A DNA stretch of 64,000 nucleotides from Helianthus annuus (lineage: Eukaryota; Streptophyta; Magnoliopsida; Asterales; Asteraceae), in NCBI RefSeq assembly GCF_002127325.2, contig NC_035448.2:124760922-124824921 (forward strand), read 5' to 3'. A program made the translations under genes and the position numbers. Below are positions 23,363 through 33,369 of this stretch, piece after piece; position 1 is the stretch's first letter, and each line of letters begins with the position of its first letter. The notes under the pieces are model-generated. The model did no database searches. It saw nothing but the letters and a program-made list of their open reading frames with translations, and was not told the DNA's origin.

Positions 23363-23946
23363 GGCCATCCGTAGTCATAAAGCCCCTTTGTGGGCGTTAT
23401 GCGACACGTGTCGTGCCACGTCACACAGGGGCTTTATGGGGCGTTATGTCACTAGAGCCAGTAGTCATAAAGCCCCTACCTCATCATTACTCAATTAATT
23501 AATTTTCAATTTTTTTTAATTAATTTCTAACTTTTTTAAATTAAAATTAAATAAAAAATTGCCAGATTTTTAATGTTAAAAATAAGAGAAAAACAAGTTT
23601 AAAACCAATTTTAGATATTTGATAAAATGCAGGGACCAAATGTGTAAAACTTTAAAACTAAAATAGGCGCCTCCTTCCCTGTCTTCTTCTCCGGCCGACT
23701 TTCCGGCTGAAATTCTGTCTTCTTCTCGGTCTTCTTCTCCGATTTGCAGGACCAATACTGCCTCCTCTGTCTTCTTCTCCGATTTGCAGGGATCAAATAT
23801 GTATAAACCAAAAACTTTAAACAATCATCACGCCGCTATAGAGGTCGCGCCCCACCTCTTTTTCTCCTTCATACCGCCCCTTGTGGCGGTGTTGGGCAGC
23901 GCGATGGGGCGCTATGCCCCTTCATACCGCCCCACTGCAGAGGCTC
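23363..23946 (-). mobile_element. Tourist-like (PIF/Harbinger) MITE, copy 2
   Basis: It is flanked by TTA on both sides (23360-23362 and 23947-23949). The left end GGCCATCCGTAGTCAT and the reversed right end GAGCCTCTGCAGTGG form an imperfect terminal inverted repeat. It is the inverted relative of copy 1 at 17596-18199. Inside, CTTCTTCTCCGATTTGCAGG-type phrases repeat two to three times (23680-23795). No coding capacity. Confidence 0.8.
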
Positions 23947-24328
23947 TTATATAGAAAATGAACTTCAAATAAAACAGGAAAGTCAATTGACTTTCCAAAC
24001 CTGATAGATACTTGCAGAGGACTTTCAAAATATATATCAACACACTTTCACATCCTAGGCTTACAACATCAACAATTTTCAAATGTGCAGTGTCAATAAT
24101 TCAAACTGAAACCACATAGCATACTCGCTTAGCAAGTTGCTAAGCGAACATGCATAGGGAATTATGGATGGATTAAATTTAACGGATATGGAAGACGGAA
24201 AAGTATATATAGACAAGGATGCCAGGATCATATTTCTTGACCCAGAAACGGTAAATAGTTACATTGACGGTTCACTGACACTTGAGTTCATCAAAACTTG
24301 GAACATTAAAACACAGATTCGATTGTTC

Positions 24329-27050
24329 TTAAACCACCCTTGACTCTTCAGTCGCTCTCCTTTCCGCTTCCTCAGCTTTAATCCAAGCATCCTGCATAAA
24401 AAATATAAAATTTGTTTTCAAGATCAATTACAATCAAATAGAAGATGGATACGAAAAACAAGTGAATAAATAAGAAACTTGCCTTGTCTCTTTGAAGTCT
24501 AGAGACGCGTGGACATATCGAGTTTCCAAAACTCATGCCTCCCCACGCTTCCTGCAGCTCTCTCTCCCTCGCTTCCCGCTTAGCCGCCAACGGATTCTTA
24601 ATCTGGTCATCAGATTCCACCACATCAGCAACCACCTTTTCCTTCTCGAGTCTCGACTTATGTTTGACCAAAATTTGGTCCAACCCACCTTCACCATGCT
24701 CCAAATCCAACTTTCTCTCCCTCTTATTCACCTTCACTTCATCCTTCAACCCGAAAGCCATTTTCTCTTTCTCAAGCCTCGAAACATGCTTTACCAAAAC
24801 ACTATCCAGACTCTCAACAACGTTATCATCGTTTAAAAACTTTTCTTTACTCCTTTTCTCTTTGTTTATATTAACATTTTCTTTTTCTCTTGCTTCTTGT
24901 ACCTCCTTTTCAAGGCGTGACATACGCTTTACCAGAACCTCACCGAGGCTCGGTATATTGTTATTCGTATCGTGTTTCAGTCTTTCAGATGGTTTCCCCT
25001 TCGGGACGGGCTCGTATTCATTCCCTCGCTTCTTTTTAATCTCTTCTATGTCTTTCTCGAGCTTCGAAGTGTGCTTGGTTAGCATACTTCCCAAATCCGG
25101 AACAACAACGTTAGACGGTTTTGTAGTGTTGTCTTTATGTAACGGTTCTTTAGTTTTAGCGGTTTTCGCATCGTGTATCTCTCTTTCGAGTCTCGTCATA
25201 CGTTTAACCAGTAACTTGTCCAGGCCTGGAAGCGATTCTTCGGAAGACACACGCCCACCACCATTAGCAACACGAGAACCGTTTTCGGCTTCGGCTAAAG
25301 CAGCATTTAGACCACATGTTGCAACGATAGTCGCAAGAGACGCAAGTTCTTCTTCGCGTAAACATCTTAGCCTTTGCAACATCACGTCCACAAGGTTTTC
25401 CTTATTCGATTCCACCTCGTTACATGATTTCGATTCAGAATGAAGACCAGCATCGGATTCACATTCTGACGACAATTCACATTCTAAATCGGGATTTTGA
25501 CTAATTTTTTTCAAGATTTGTTTAAATTCTTGTTCGCCGATGGACGCACAAGTTGAGAGCCTGACGAACGCAGCCTTCACAGCAGCTGCCACTTGTTTAT
25601 CAACCTCGAACGCTGTGTCGAATGATGTTGTAACCGTATGAGTTGGGGATTCGCCTCCGTTTCCGGCTGATGTTTCTATTTTGCAATGCTTTCTCGGGCA
25701 ATCTTGTATGTCGTACATGATCACTCCTATTTCTTTTGCAGATTCAAAAGCTTCCGTCGCGTTTTTTTCTGCTTGCACCAAAACATCTTCAGCTTCTTTA
25801 CTGTCAATCCTGTTGGTACAAATATGATTAACTAAAATGGAAAATTAAAACAATAAAAAAGTTCGTTTAATAGAACGAATTTGCAGAATTGCAGATTACC
25901 CGGATGCCCGAAGTATACGACACCAGGATGCTTCAACCAATGCAGCCTTTCGTGCCTCTATTGCCTTATTGACAGCTTCTCGAACAGCGATTTTTTCCCG
26001 AAGAACTCTTGAAAAATGGGGATTTGTGTCACTGAGAGTCTCATCTAGTGTTGAGCTCATGCCATCTACCTCCTGAGATTGAAACTCTTTAAGAACATAT
26101 TATTCGAATCGAACAAAATGTTTTGACAAGAAAGGATGAATATGTTGTATTACCTGAAGTAGCCTTAGCTTTCGTTTTAAGTAAGAATCGCCTTTCTTGC
26201 GTGGAAACCAGCTTAGCGGTGAAGTTTTACGTCTAGGCGGCTTTTTAATTTGTGCTGTCGGTCTGTTAAGAGCACGGGGGCTTGGTTGATTTCCTTGTTT
26301 TGATGCCTTATTCTGTATTTTTTCCATAATATAAGATACAAATGAGAAATGAGACACATTTATTGACACATGATGTAGCAATAACCAACTTCTTCATGAT
26401 CACATTGGCCTTTTTACACTAACTTCTGGCAGGGCCGGCCCTGAGAATTCATATACCCTGTTCGAGCTACAAAAAAAACGTGCACTTACGCCTTAACGAA
26501 ATTGGGTATTGGGCTCATTAAAAGTTTAAACCTAATGGCAATGGGCTAATAACTAATCTAAACCATAAAAATAGTTTTATTTATTTTTACATTTACATAT
26601 CGGATTTTTTTTTAAATAACGGCCAGTTGTCCTCCCCGCCCACCCTAAGGGCCGGCCATGACTTCTGGCTATATAATCTGGTTACAACATTTTACAATTT
26701 TTTTAAATATCTACACACAGTGTAAAGATAAAATTGGGAAAAATCAAGCAAAATACACAATGAAACCAACACTAACACAGAACACAAATTACTAAAGTAA
26801 CAGTCAAAGATCAGAAACATTGGTACCGAAACCCTAACCGGATAAATTAGGGTTTCATCTTGACAGTTAAACAAAATCAGAAAACTAGCAAAACAAAAGA
26901 CCGAAAAAACTCGATAAATAACAGAAAGATACACACCTTCGAAGGCTTCGAATTTGACGGCAAAGAGTCATTAGGGTTTGCATCGGAATCCAGAGAGATC
27001 TGACTGATTTGCTTTTCAATACAACCCAAATCCAAGCAGCCCAAATCCAT
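24329..27050 (-). CDS. Coiled-coil protein with repeated LVK..SRLEKE motif, 611 residues, five exons, function unknown
   Basis: Exons in gene order: 27050-26937, 26312-26154, 26072-25900, 25809-24483 and 24391-24329. All junctions keep one frame, giving 611 residues that start MDLGCLDLGCIEKQISQ and end ATEESRVV. Introns 1-3 are GT-AG; intron 4 appears to be GC-AG (AAG|GCAAGT). Residues about 39-91 are basic and Pro-rich (KKPPRRKTSPLSWFPRKK), then helical (residues 92-160). Five spaced copies of a motif like LDxxLVKHxSRLEKE occur near residues 345, 387, 432, 482 and 522, with a sixth partial copy VSRLQRDK near 588. Between them are Lys/Glu-rich helices. I do not recognise a characterised family; it resembles conserved plant proteins annotated only as coiled-coil. 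The repeated Arg-Leu-Glu motif may be a binding or assembly surface, but that is inference. No enzyme motif is visible. Confidence 0.88.
26430..26660 (+). mobile_element. hAT-type MITE in intron 1 of the coiled-coil gene
   Basis: A 231-bp insertion flanked by the 8-bp duplication ACTTCTGG (26422-26429 and 26661-26668). The left end is CAGGGCCGGCCCTGAG and the reversed right end CATGGCCGGCCCTTAG. An 8-bp target duplication and CA-GGCCGGCC ends are characteristic of hAT elements. It is non-coding. Confidence 0.88.
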
Positions 27051-27398
27051 TATTTTCCTTGAATTCGGAAATGATGAGCGAATAAAGCGAGATGACGTTG
27101 GAACCGATTAGTTGATTATATGCGTATAGTGAAGATTAGAGGATGATGAATATGATGTTGAAGAAACAAGTGAGAATTTGGGTGAAGTGTATATAGATAG
27201 ATGTATATTTTATAATTTATATTAATGGAGGTATCCGTTACATTATTTTGTGAGGGCTAAACATTTTGAAATGGATTGTATGGAACAGCGGTGCAGGGGC
27301 CTTACTGTGTTTCTCCAACGGTTGCCTTTCGCTTTCAAGATTTGGAGATTATTTTGGGTAAAGGGTTATTAAAGCACATTATATGTTATTAAATTATT
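27051..27398 (-). promoter_or_regulatory. Promoter and 5' leader of the coiled-coil gene
   Basis: In the minus orientation a TATA-like CTATATACAC lies at 27188-27197, about 140 bases before the start codon. The stretch is otherwise AT-rich with no coding frame. Confidence 0.5.
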
Positions 27399-28312
27399 GA
27401 GTTAACTTCGTTTTTACTCCCTTTGTTTTGGTCATTTTAACGGTTTTGCTCCAATAGTTTAAAAAGTATTATTTTGCTCCAATAGTTTACTATGTTTTTC
27501 CAATTTGCTCCCCGCCTTTAACTTTATCCAAAATGATTGTAAAAAGTAAGGGTACTTTAGTAACTTTTTTTTTTTAATAAAATTTAAACTATTTAATCAT
27601 TAATCAAAGGATTATATTTACTTGAGTAAAAGTATGAACTTTAACAATCATTTTCAATTTTCGTTCCCCACCCTACAACAAAGAAAAAGACCCCCAATCC
27701 CTTCTTCTCCATTTTCATTTTTCAAACCTGCAACACCATCACTAACCAGATCGTTTACCTGGGCCTAACCGCCCTGCAAATCACCGTGAAAACCATCTGC
27801 AAACTGCGAACCCAAGCCGTCGTCCAAACCAGAACCCTAGTCGCTCTGAACTTGAAAGTTGAAATCAAATATGAACTCGAGCACAACCGTCAACCATCAA
27901 AGTGGTGGTCGGGTAGGGTTGGTGGTGGTGGTCCGATGGAGCTGGTTCAAGGTGGTGGTCAGGCGGGTGGGGCCGTGCACAGTGCTGGTGAGGTGGTGAC
28001 GGTTGGTGGTGGTGGTTGTTGGTGATGGAGAAGAGAGAGATTGTAAAGAGAGAAAAAAGATGATTATGTTTATGGGTTATTATTATTATATATAACACAA
28101 TCTTTTTTGGTGTTTTACTAAAATACCTTTAGTTTTATATTTGAAGTTACCAAAATACCCTTTCAGTTAACAAACAATATGGATGGAATTATAGGCGGAG
28201 AGCAAAATGGGGAAAACATAGTAAACTATTGGAGGAAAATGGCTGTTTTTAAATGATTGGGGCAAAACTCTTAAAACGACCAAACCATAGGGAGCAAAAC
28301 AGAAGTTTACTC
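27399..28312. mobile_element. Mutator-like or fold-back DNA element with long terminal inverted repeats
   Basis: The ends GAGTTAACTTCG and GAGTAAACTTCT (reversed right end) begin inverted repeats of about 130 bases on each side, sharing GTTTTGCTCC, TGGTTTGGTC-type and TCCAATAGTTTACTATGTTT phrases. The flanks TAAATTATT and TAAATATTA could be an imperfect 9-bp duplication, which would fit Mutator-like elements. The core (27680-28060) is a GC-richer, GGTGGTGG-rich stretch with no recognised protein. Confidence 0.7.
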
Positions 28313-28711
28313 TAAATATTATATTTTAATGGATGAAACGTTAAGTCGACAGAACATATGGTTATTGACTGGTTGTGATGTTTGGTTTAGAGGAATTTTT
28401 GAAAATTAAATGAGTATTGAACCGATTATACTTCTAGTTTATTGGTTGGTCTGGTTTATGAACTCAAAAACCGAATGTTATAACAATTTTTGAAAAGTGT
28501 ATAAGTTTAACATAAACATTATACAGCAAGAGCCCTGAAACTTTTTGTGCACTTTACCCCCTCGTGGTTTCTATCTTTCACAGTCTACACCCCCTCTCTA
28601 ACAGTTGAAGCATATTCTGTTTATGAAGTTAACAGTCCATGCGTAATTAGGTAATTTTACATTGAAGAAAACTCTAACCACCCCCAGCGGCCAGCATACA
28701 CTCGATCACAC
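28313..28711. other. Intergenic stretch with one arm of an outer inverted repeat
   Basis: No gene. It contains the left arm (28525-28587) that matches 62641-62708 in reverse, plus AT-rich flanks. Confidence 0.5.
28525..28587 (+). repeat. Left arm of an outer inverted repeat (partner at 62641-62708)
   Basis: Reads CCCTGAAACTTTTTGTGCAC ... CCCCCTCGTGGTTTCTATC. The reverse complement of 62641-62708 gives nearly the same phrase. Such TIR phrases are common in Mutator-like elements, and this pair brackets the whole nested stack. Confidence 0.65.
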
Positions 28712-29014
28712 TTAGGGGGTGTTTGTTTTTTCAGAAAAACCTCTTCTAACCTCTTATGTCTGCGCCGCGCAGACGTTAAGCTCTGCAGACCGTTTGTTTT
28801 TTAGAAGACATTTCATTAAAAAATGTCTTCAAACCTCTGCGCGTCATCTTCCCCACGCAGACATGGTGCAATGTCTTCCCATTACTTCCAACCTCTTCCA
28901 ACCCTTCTAACCTCTTCTTCTTTCTCAAAACACAAAACACAGACATATCTTCCACCCATCTCCTCCTCCCAGTCGTTCTTGAAAAAAAAATCAAAACTTT
29001 CAGACAAAAATACA

Positions 29015-29545
29015 TGTTGGTGCATATTTCGTATGTCCGCCACCGTGCGAATAGGCTAGATAGAGCGTGTGTTGAATATTGTATAGAATAGTGAAAACGG
29101 ACAAGGTTTTGTAGTGAAAATGTACATTCATACGAATGGAATCCATCCGTACGAATGGACATCATATTAGCCCGAGTACATTCGCACAAATCTGTAGATT
29201 CGTACGAATGGGCCCTTGATTCATCCCTATAGGTTCGTTCGTAGTTATAAGTCCATTCGTACGAATGGACATTGTCTTGGTTCGTACGGATCAACACTCC
29301 TAGGTTCGTACGAATGGACATGGTCTATATATAGGGATGAGGGGTTTCTCATTTGGACAAGTTTTGGTTCCCTGAGGGGAGATGTTGTCCAACTAGTTTC
29401 GCGGGTATGTAACTTCAAATCATTGAATAGAAACCAATTTATATTAACTTGTTCGGTGTCGATTCTACTTCTACTCCTTTCTTATCACCGAACCGGTTAT
29501 CTCGGGACCAAAACTCCGTTAAACCTGCCGGATCCTGGAATCTCA
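29015..29545 (+). repeat. 5' LTR of element D (531 bp)
   Basis: Runs from TGTTGGTGC to GGAATCTCA. It contains several copies of the palindrome ATTCGTACGAAT with GG or GGAC after it (29130-29320) and a TATA box CTATATATAGGG near 29322-29333, before a likely transcription start. Confidence 0.93.
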
Positions 29546-29547
29546 AT

Positions 29548-29559
29548 TGGTATCTGAGC
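29548..29559 (+). promoter_or_regulatory. Primer-binding site of element D
   Basis: TGGTATCTGAGC two bases after the LTR, one change from the initiator tRNA-Met site TGGTATCAGAGC. Confidence 0.8.
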
Positions 29560-30929
29560 TACGGTACTGATTCAGTCGATCTAGCAGTTGATTGAATCAC
29601 TTACGCCTATAAGTCTTGGATTTTGAGGAAGTTTTGACGTTAAACATCAAATAAACATCAAATTGAAGGTCAATTCACGGATGGAATTTGAAATTGAAGA
29701 CATCATTATGTTCGTGATTGATTTTCGCACAATCCTGTGAAGTTTCATCATGAAATTCGCAGAAATAAAGATTCTGGATCGAAAAATGTGATTGGAAATG
29801 TTCTTGAGAAGATCAGCTTCTCTAGTACGGATGGACAGGTTACGGATCGACTTTCCTGATTCGTACGAATCAACCATGGTGCAAAAATGTCATTTGATCC
29901 AGAATTAGCCCATTCGCATGGATGGACCTACTCCATTCGTACGAACGAGCAAATGCCTAAAAAAGGCATTTTTTGATCGTAGTGACGAGATGAGTCTCTA
30001 GAGAAAATTTGGTGATTGAAAAATTTTTCAAGTTTTTAACTACCGAGCTGGGTTGTTTGAAGACACCATCCGGGGCTTCAGCAAACAAATTTAATTATGC
30101 GATCACAGATTATGGAAATTAGTGGGGTACTCATGATACTGGTGCAGAATGATTATCATCTGGGTTATCTGACTACTAATGGGCCGTAACGAAAAATCCG
30201 CAAAGATGAAAAACTGACGTTTTGGGGTAAAATTGTCACATTTTCGGCATAGTCGAGTTTTTCAGAGATAAAAAGAGAACTGAATTGCTCAATTTGAGAG
30301 GGATTTAATTGATAAGATGTTAGAATTTGCAAAAATGGGGGGGGGGGAATAAAAATTTCATAGAATATATTGAAATTACGGCATTTTTTGAAATTCGTGA
30401 CAATGCAACAGTATTCGGGTAGTTCCGACTTTAGATTGTCCGGGAATGTGAATTTGATCGTAGATGAAAGCTTCTGAGATCTGGTTTATCCGGGAAGGTG
30501 AATCTTATCATGGATGAAAGCTTTGGAGATCTGAATGCGTTACCAGATAATTTGTTATCCAATGAAGATTTGTTGATTGTGGAGATTACCGTTTATACGG
30601 ATCTATCATTCTGGAAGGTGCGTAAAGGGATCACGAAAAACGGGATTTCAGATTTTCGTGGGTAATCACAAATTTGGCGTTAACCAGTGTGGTGTTTGAA
30701 GTTTCTATCAATTGCCGGTTGGGTTTTTGAAATTTAAAAGATCAAGAAGGCGGAATTCGCGATCAATGGCGCTGAAATGGTATATCAAAAACCGAACATG
30801 GATGTGGCTAAAGCCGATATAGAGAAGCTGCATTGATTAGTTTCAAGTTGGTGATTATTCGTGAAGATTGCAGTTTAGCAAGTCAGAGGAGGAGTCGTGA
30901 ACTGTGCAAACAAAGACCTGAAGATTCAT

Positions 30930-31093
30930 TTCAGGGGGAATTTGTTCATAACGAAAAGAATGCAAACCCGAATCATCAATCAAGGGGGAATCTATTGAAG
31001 ACTTCAAGATGCCTGGTTGAAGTTGTAGAATATTCAAAACACGGCTCTAGATTTTCAAAGACACAATTCGACAGTGACGGCCAAGGGGGAATC
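30930..31093 (+). promoter_or_regulatory. Three polypurine-tract-like sites at the 3' end of element D
   Basis: CAGGGGGAATTTG (near 30930), CAAGGGGGAATC (near 30978) and CAAGGGGGAATCTG (31082-31095). The last abuts the 3' LTR and is the functional candidate; the other two are copies upstream. Confidence 0.7.
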
Positions 31094-31610
31094 TGTTGGT
31101 GTATATTTCATATGTCCGCCACTGTGCGAATAGGCTAGATAGAGCGTGTGTTGAATATTGTATAGAATAGAATAGTGAAAATGGACAAGGTTTTGTAGTG
31201 AAAATGTACATTCGTACGAATGGACATCATATTAGTCTGAGTACATTCGCACGAATATGTAGATTCATACGAATGGGCCCTGGATTCATCCATATAGGTT
31301 CGTTCGTAGTTATAAGTCCATTCGTACGAATGGACATTGTCTTGGTTCGTACGGACCAACACTCCTAGGTTCGTACGAATGGACGTGGTCTATATATAGG
31401 GATGGGGGGTTTCTCATTTGGACAAGCTTTGGTTCCCTGAGGGGAGATGTTGTCCAATTGGTTTCGCGGGTATGTAACTTCAAATCATTGAATAGAAACC
31501 AATTTATATTAACTTTTTTGGTGTCGATTCTACTTCTACTCCTTTCTTATCACCGAACCGGTTATCTCGGGACCAAAACTCAGTCAAACCTGCCCGATCC
31601 TGGAATCTCA
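31094..31610 (+). repeat. 3' LTR of element D (517 bp)
   Basis: Same ends and motif array as the 5' LTR; a few percent different, with a 14-bp length difference. Confidence 0.93.
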
Positions 31611-31648
31611 ATACAATATTGAAAATTGGGGAAAACAAAAACAATTAC

Positions 31649-31936
31649 ATTGGTTTGATTGATGGAATCTGTGAGTTTTTCACCACAAGGCAATATTTCT
31701 TCAAACACCCACATCTTCACTTCATCTGAAGGTTCAAGATTAAACATAATTTTCCACGAACCCATTAAAAAAACAAGAAATGCAAATGAATCCAATATCA
31801 ACAAACCATGAAAAGATGAGAGCTTTAAGGTGTTGGAGGCAATGAGTTTAAAAGCAACACTGCCCCAATTGCCACTTCCGACGATTGTGACCTTGAATCT
31901 TGGTGGGTGTTCATCATTATTGTTAACAGGGGCCAT
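31649..31936 (-). pseudogene. GPDH: Captured fragment of NAD-dependent glycerol-3-phosphate dehydrogenase (two exons, one intron)
   Basis: On the minus strand an ATG at 31936 opens MAPVNNNDEHPPRFKVTIVG, followed by the Rossmann motif GSGNWGS and KLIASNTLKLSSFH up to a GT at 31806. After an 81-bp intron (31726-31806, GT-AG), DEVKMWVFEEILPCGEKLTD and SINQTN continue in frame up to another GT at 31648. This is the N-terminal NAD-binding part of cytosolic plant glycerol-3-phosphate dehydrogenase, which makes glycerol-3-phosphate from dihydroxyacetone phosphate. Only about 70 of some 450 residues are present and there is no catalytic domain. Because the intron is retained, capture was from genomic DNA and not from mRNA. 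It lies inside a Harbinger-type element. Confidence 0.88.
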
Positions 31937-32229
31937 GAGGGAATGTAGAGAGAGAAAGGGTGGATTGGAATGAATGGGAAATTGGAGATATAATAACGAA
32001 GAAGAAGGTGGAAACTTGGCGGAGAAGACAGGGGGCCATGAGGGTTTCGGTGGAGGTGGTTGTGGGCGGTGGCTTGCAGATGTGGGGTTTATAAAAGAGG
32101 AGACATAATCAAACACTCTTTTTATTACACTCTGCAGACATTTGCTCCACCTCTTCTCGTGTAGACGTTTGCAGATGTGGTGCGCAGACTGCAGAGCTTT
32201 TACATCTGAAAAAAACAAACACCACCTTA

Positions 32230-33041
32230 GCCTCCCCATACTTTAGTTCTTGTTGAGCTTCCACGTCTCCTACTACCATCCGATCACCACAACGCTCCCC
32301 CGCCACCATCAACTGCCACAACGCTACCCACCACCATTTGACCACCCAACTAGCCACACTAACTGTCCGATCGGCTCCCCTGCCACCATCCGACCATATT
32401 AACAGTTCGATCCACCACACCGAACCCAAAATGGTTTTCGAGGTTGAAATGGTGATGCAATCACCGACGGTCAATGGTAAATTGTTCGGTTTTACTTGAT
32501 TTCACTTACATTTGAATTGATTTTGGTTAGTGTAAATTGTTCGATCCACCACACTTACATTAACGGTAAATTGTTCGATTTGTAGCCAAGATTATGATGA
32601 ATGGTAATGACACTCATCATCTCGGAGTCCACGTGAGGGTGGTTCCCTAGTTCCTCAAAGACTGGACGTTTGATTTCCGCTTCTAATGCTTTGAACGGTG
32701 AAGGCAAGTAGAGTAGAGTAGTATGCTTTGGTAATTATGGGCAGTAGCTAATTTTGTGTAGATGGTTTTGTATTGGATAGAAATAACATCTAATTAAGTA
32801 ATTATGTTGGTTATTCTTTGGTTTGTTTTGGTGTGCTTTTGTAAATACAACTAAATATTATGCCAGATTATGATAAATTATGTAGGTTATGTTTTGGCAG
32901 AATGCATATGTTGATATAGGTCTAATTATGCAAAATATGTAGGTTCGGAATGCACACGTTATGGTTTGTTCATTGTGTTCATGTGATAGAAATGCATACA
33001 TATGGTTTGGGAATGTGATTGGTTTGGAACAGAAATGCATA
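32230..33041. other. Interior of the outer element, no gene seen
   Basis: A Pro/Thr-type low-complexity stretch (CCACCATC repeats, 32270-32400), then AT-rich DNA with repeated ATGCATACATATG-type phrases from about 32890. No supported coding frame. The ATGCATA phrase resumes directly at 61033, after element I. Confidence 0.5.
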
Positions 33042-33369
33042 TGCTTGGTTTTAAGCTTCAATCACTCACAAATTGATGATTATTTATTGCTTTCAGAAAC
33101 CCACACCTCGATTTCATTAGACAAAGCAAATATATATACATAGACCATGCGTACGTGATGATTGAAATGCACCCACGTTTTGACCCACTACAAACTAACT
33201 AATCCTAAAACTTTGCGTCTATGACTCCACTACTTAGACTCAATCAAACACATAAAATGTGTGACTAAATACCAACTTCTCTGCTGACCCGTTTGACTCG
33301 TATCCTATTACGAAGCTCCATTAATTGTACTTAATGACACGGTTTAGAACCCATCAAGATTAGCCAACA
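33042..33369 (-). repeat. 3' LTR of element I
   Basis: Aligns along its whole length with 60699-61032 (shared phrases CTTCAATCACTCACA, CCCACACCT, CGTGATGA, CCATTAATTGTAC). Its left end TGCTTGG replaces TGTTGGA. Confidence 0.85.

Larger units (their letters stand above)
29015..31610 (+). mobile_element. Small non-autonomous LTR retrotransposon, element D
   Basis: LTRs at 29015-29545 and 31094-31610, flanked by an exact 5-bp duplication ATACA (29010-29014, 31611-31615). Next to the left LTR is TGGTATCTGAGC, a variant primer-binding site; next to the right LTR is CCAAGGGGGAATC. The 1.5-kb interior has no coding frame. The LTR starts (TGTTGGTGCATAT) resemble those of element C and of the solo LTR at 36359, and the purine tract is like that of B, so D is probably mobilised by a SIRE-like relative. 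Confidence 0.93.
28715..32226 (-). mobile_element. Harbinger-type element carrying a captured host gene fragment (Pack-type), split by element D
   Basis: It is flanked by TTA on both sides (28712-28714, 32227-32229). Left end GGGGGTGTTTGTTTTTTCAG; reversed right end GGTGGTGTTTGTTTTTTTCA; subterminal CTGCAGACC/CTGCAGTC phrases are also inverted. Without element D it is about 911 bp. Inside is a piece of a glycerol-3-phosphate dehydrogenase gene (31649-31936), including an intron, plus part of its upstream sequence. It has no transposase, so it is non-autonomous. Confidence 0.82.

Noticed and set aside
24535..25443. 302-codon open frame on the plus strand
   Set aside because: It is the antisense shadow of exon 4 of the coiled-coil gene; low-complexity Ser/Phe/Leu composition mirrors the Lys/Glu-rich sense protein.
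27786..28025. Gly-rich 79-codon protein in the core of the long-inverted-repeat element
   Set aside because: GGTGGT low complexity with no similarity to known Gly-rich families and no supporting signals.
28776..29321. Open frame with repeated IRTN/HSYEWT words
   Set aside because: Translation of the ATTCGTACGAAT palindrome array of element D; it crosses the LTR boundary and the Pack element, so it is not a gene.
31580..32239. A functional 219-residue dehydrogenase
   Set aside because: The frame reads through a retained intron and transposon ends; only two exons of GPDH are present.
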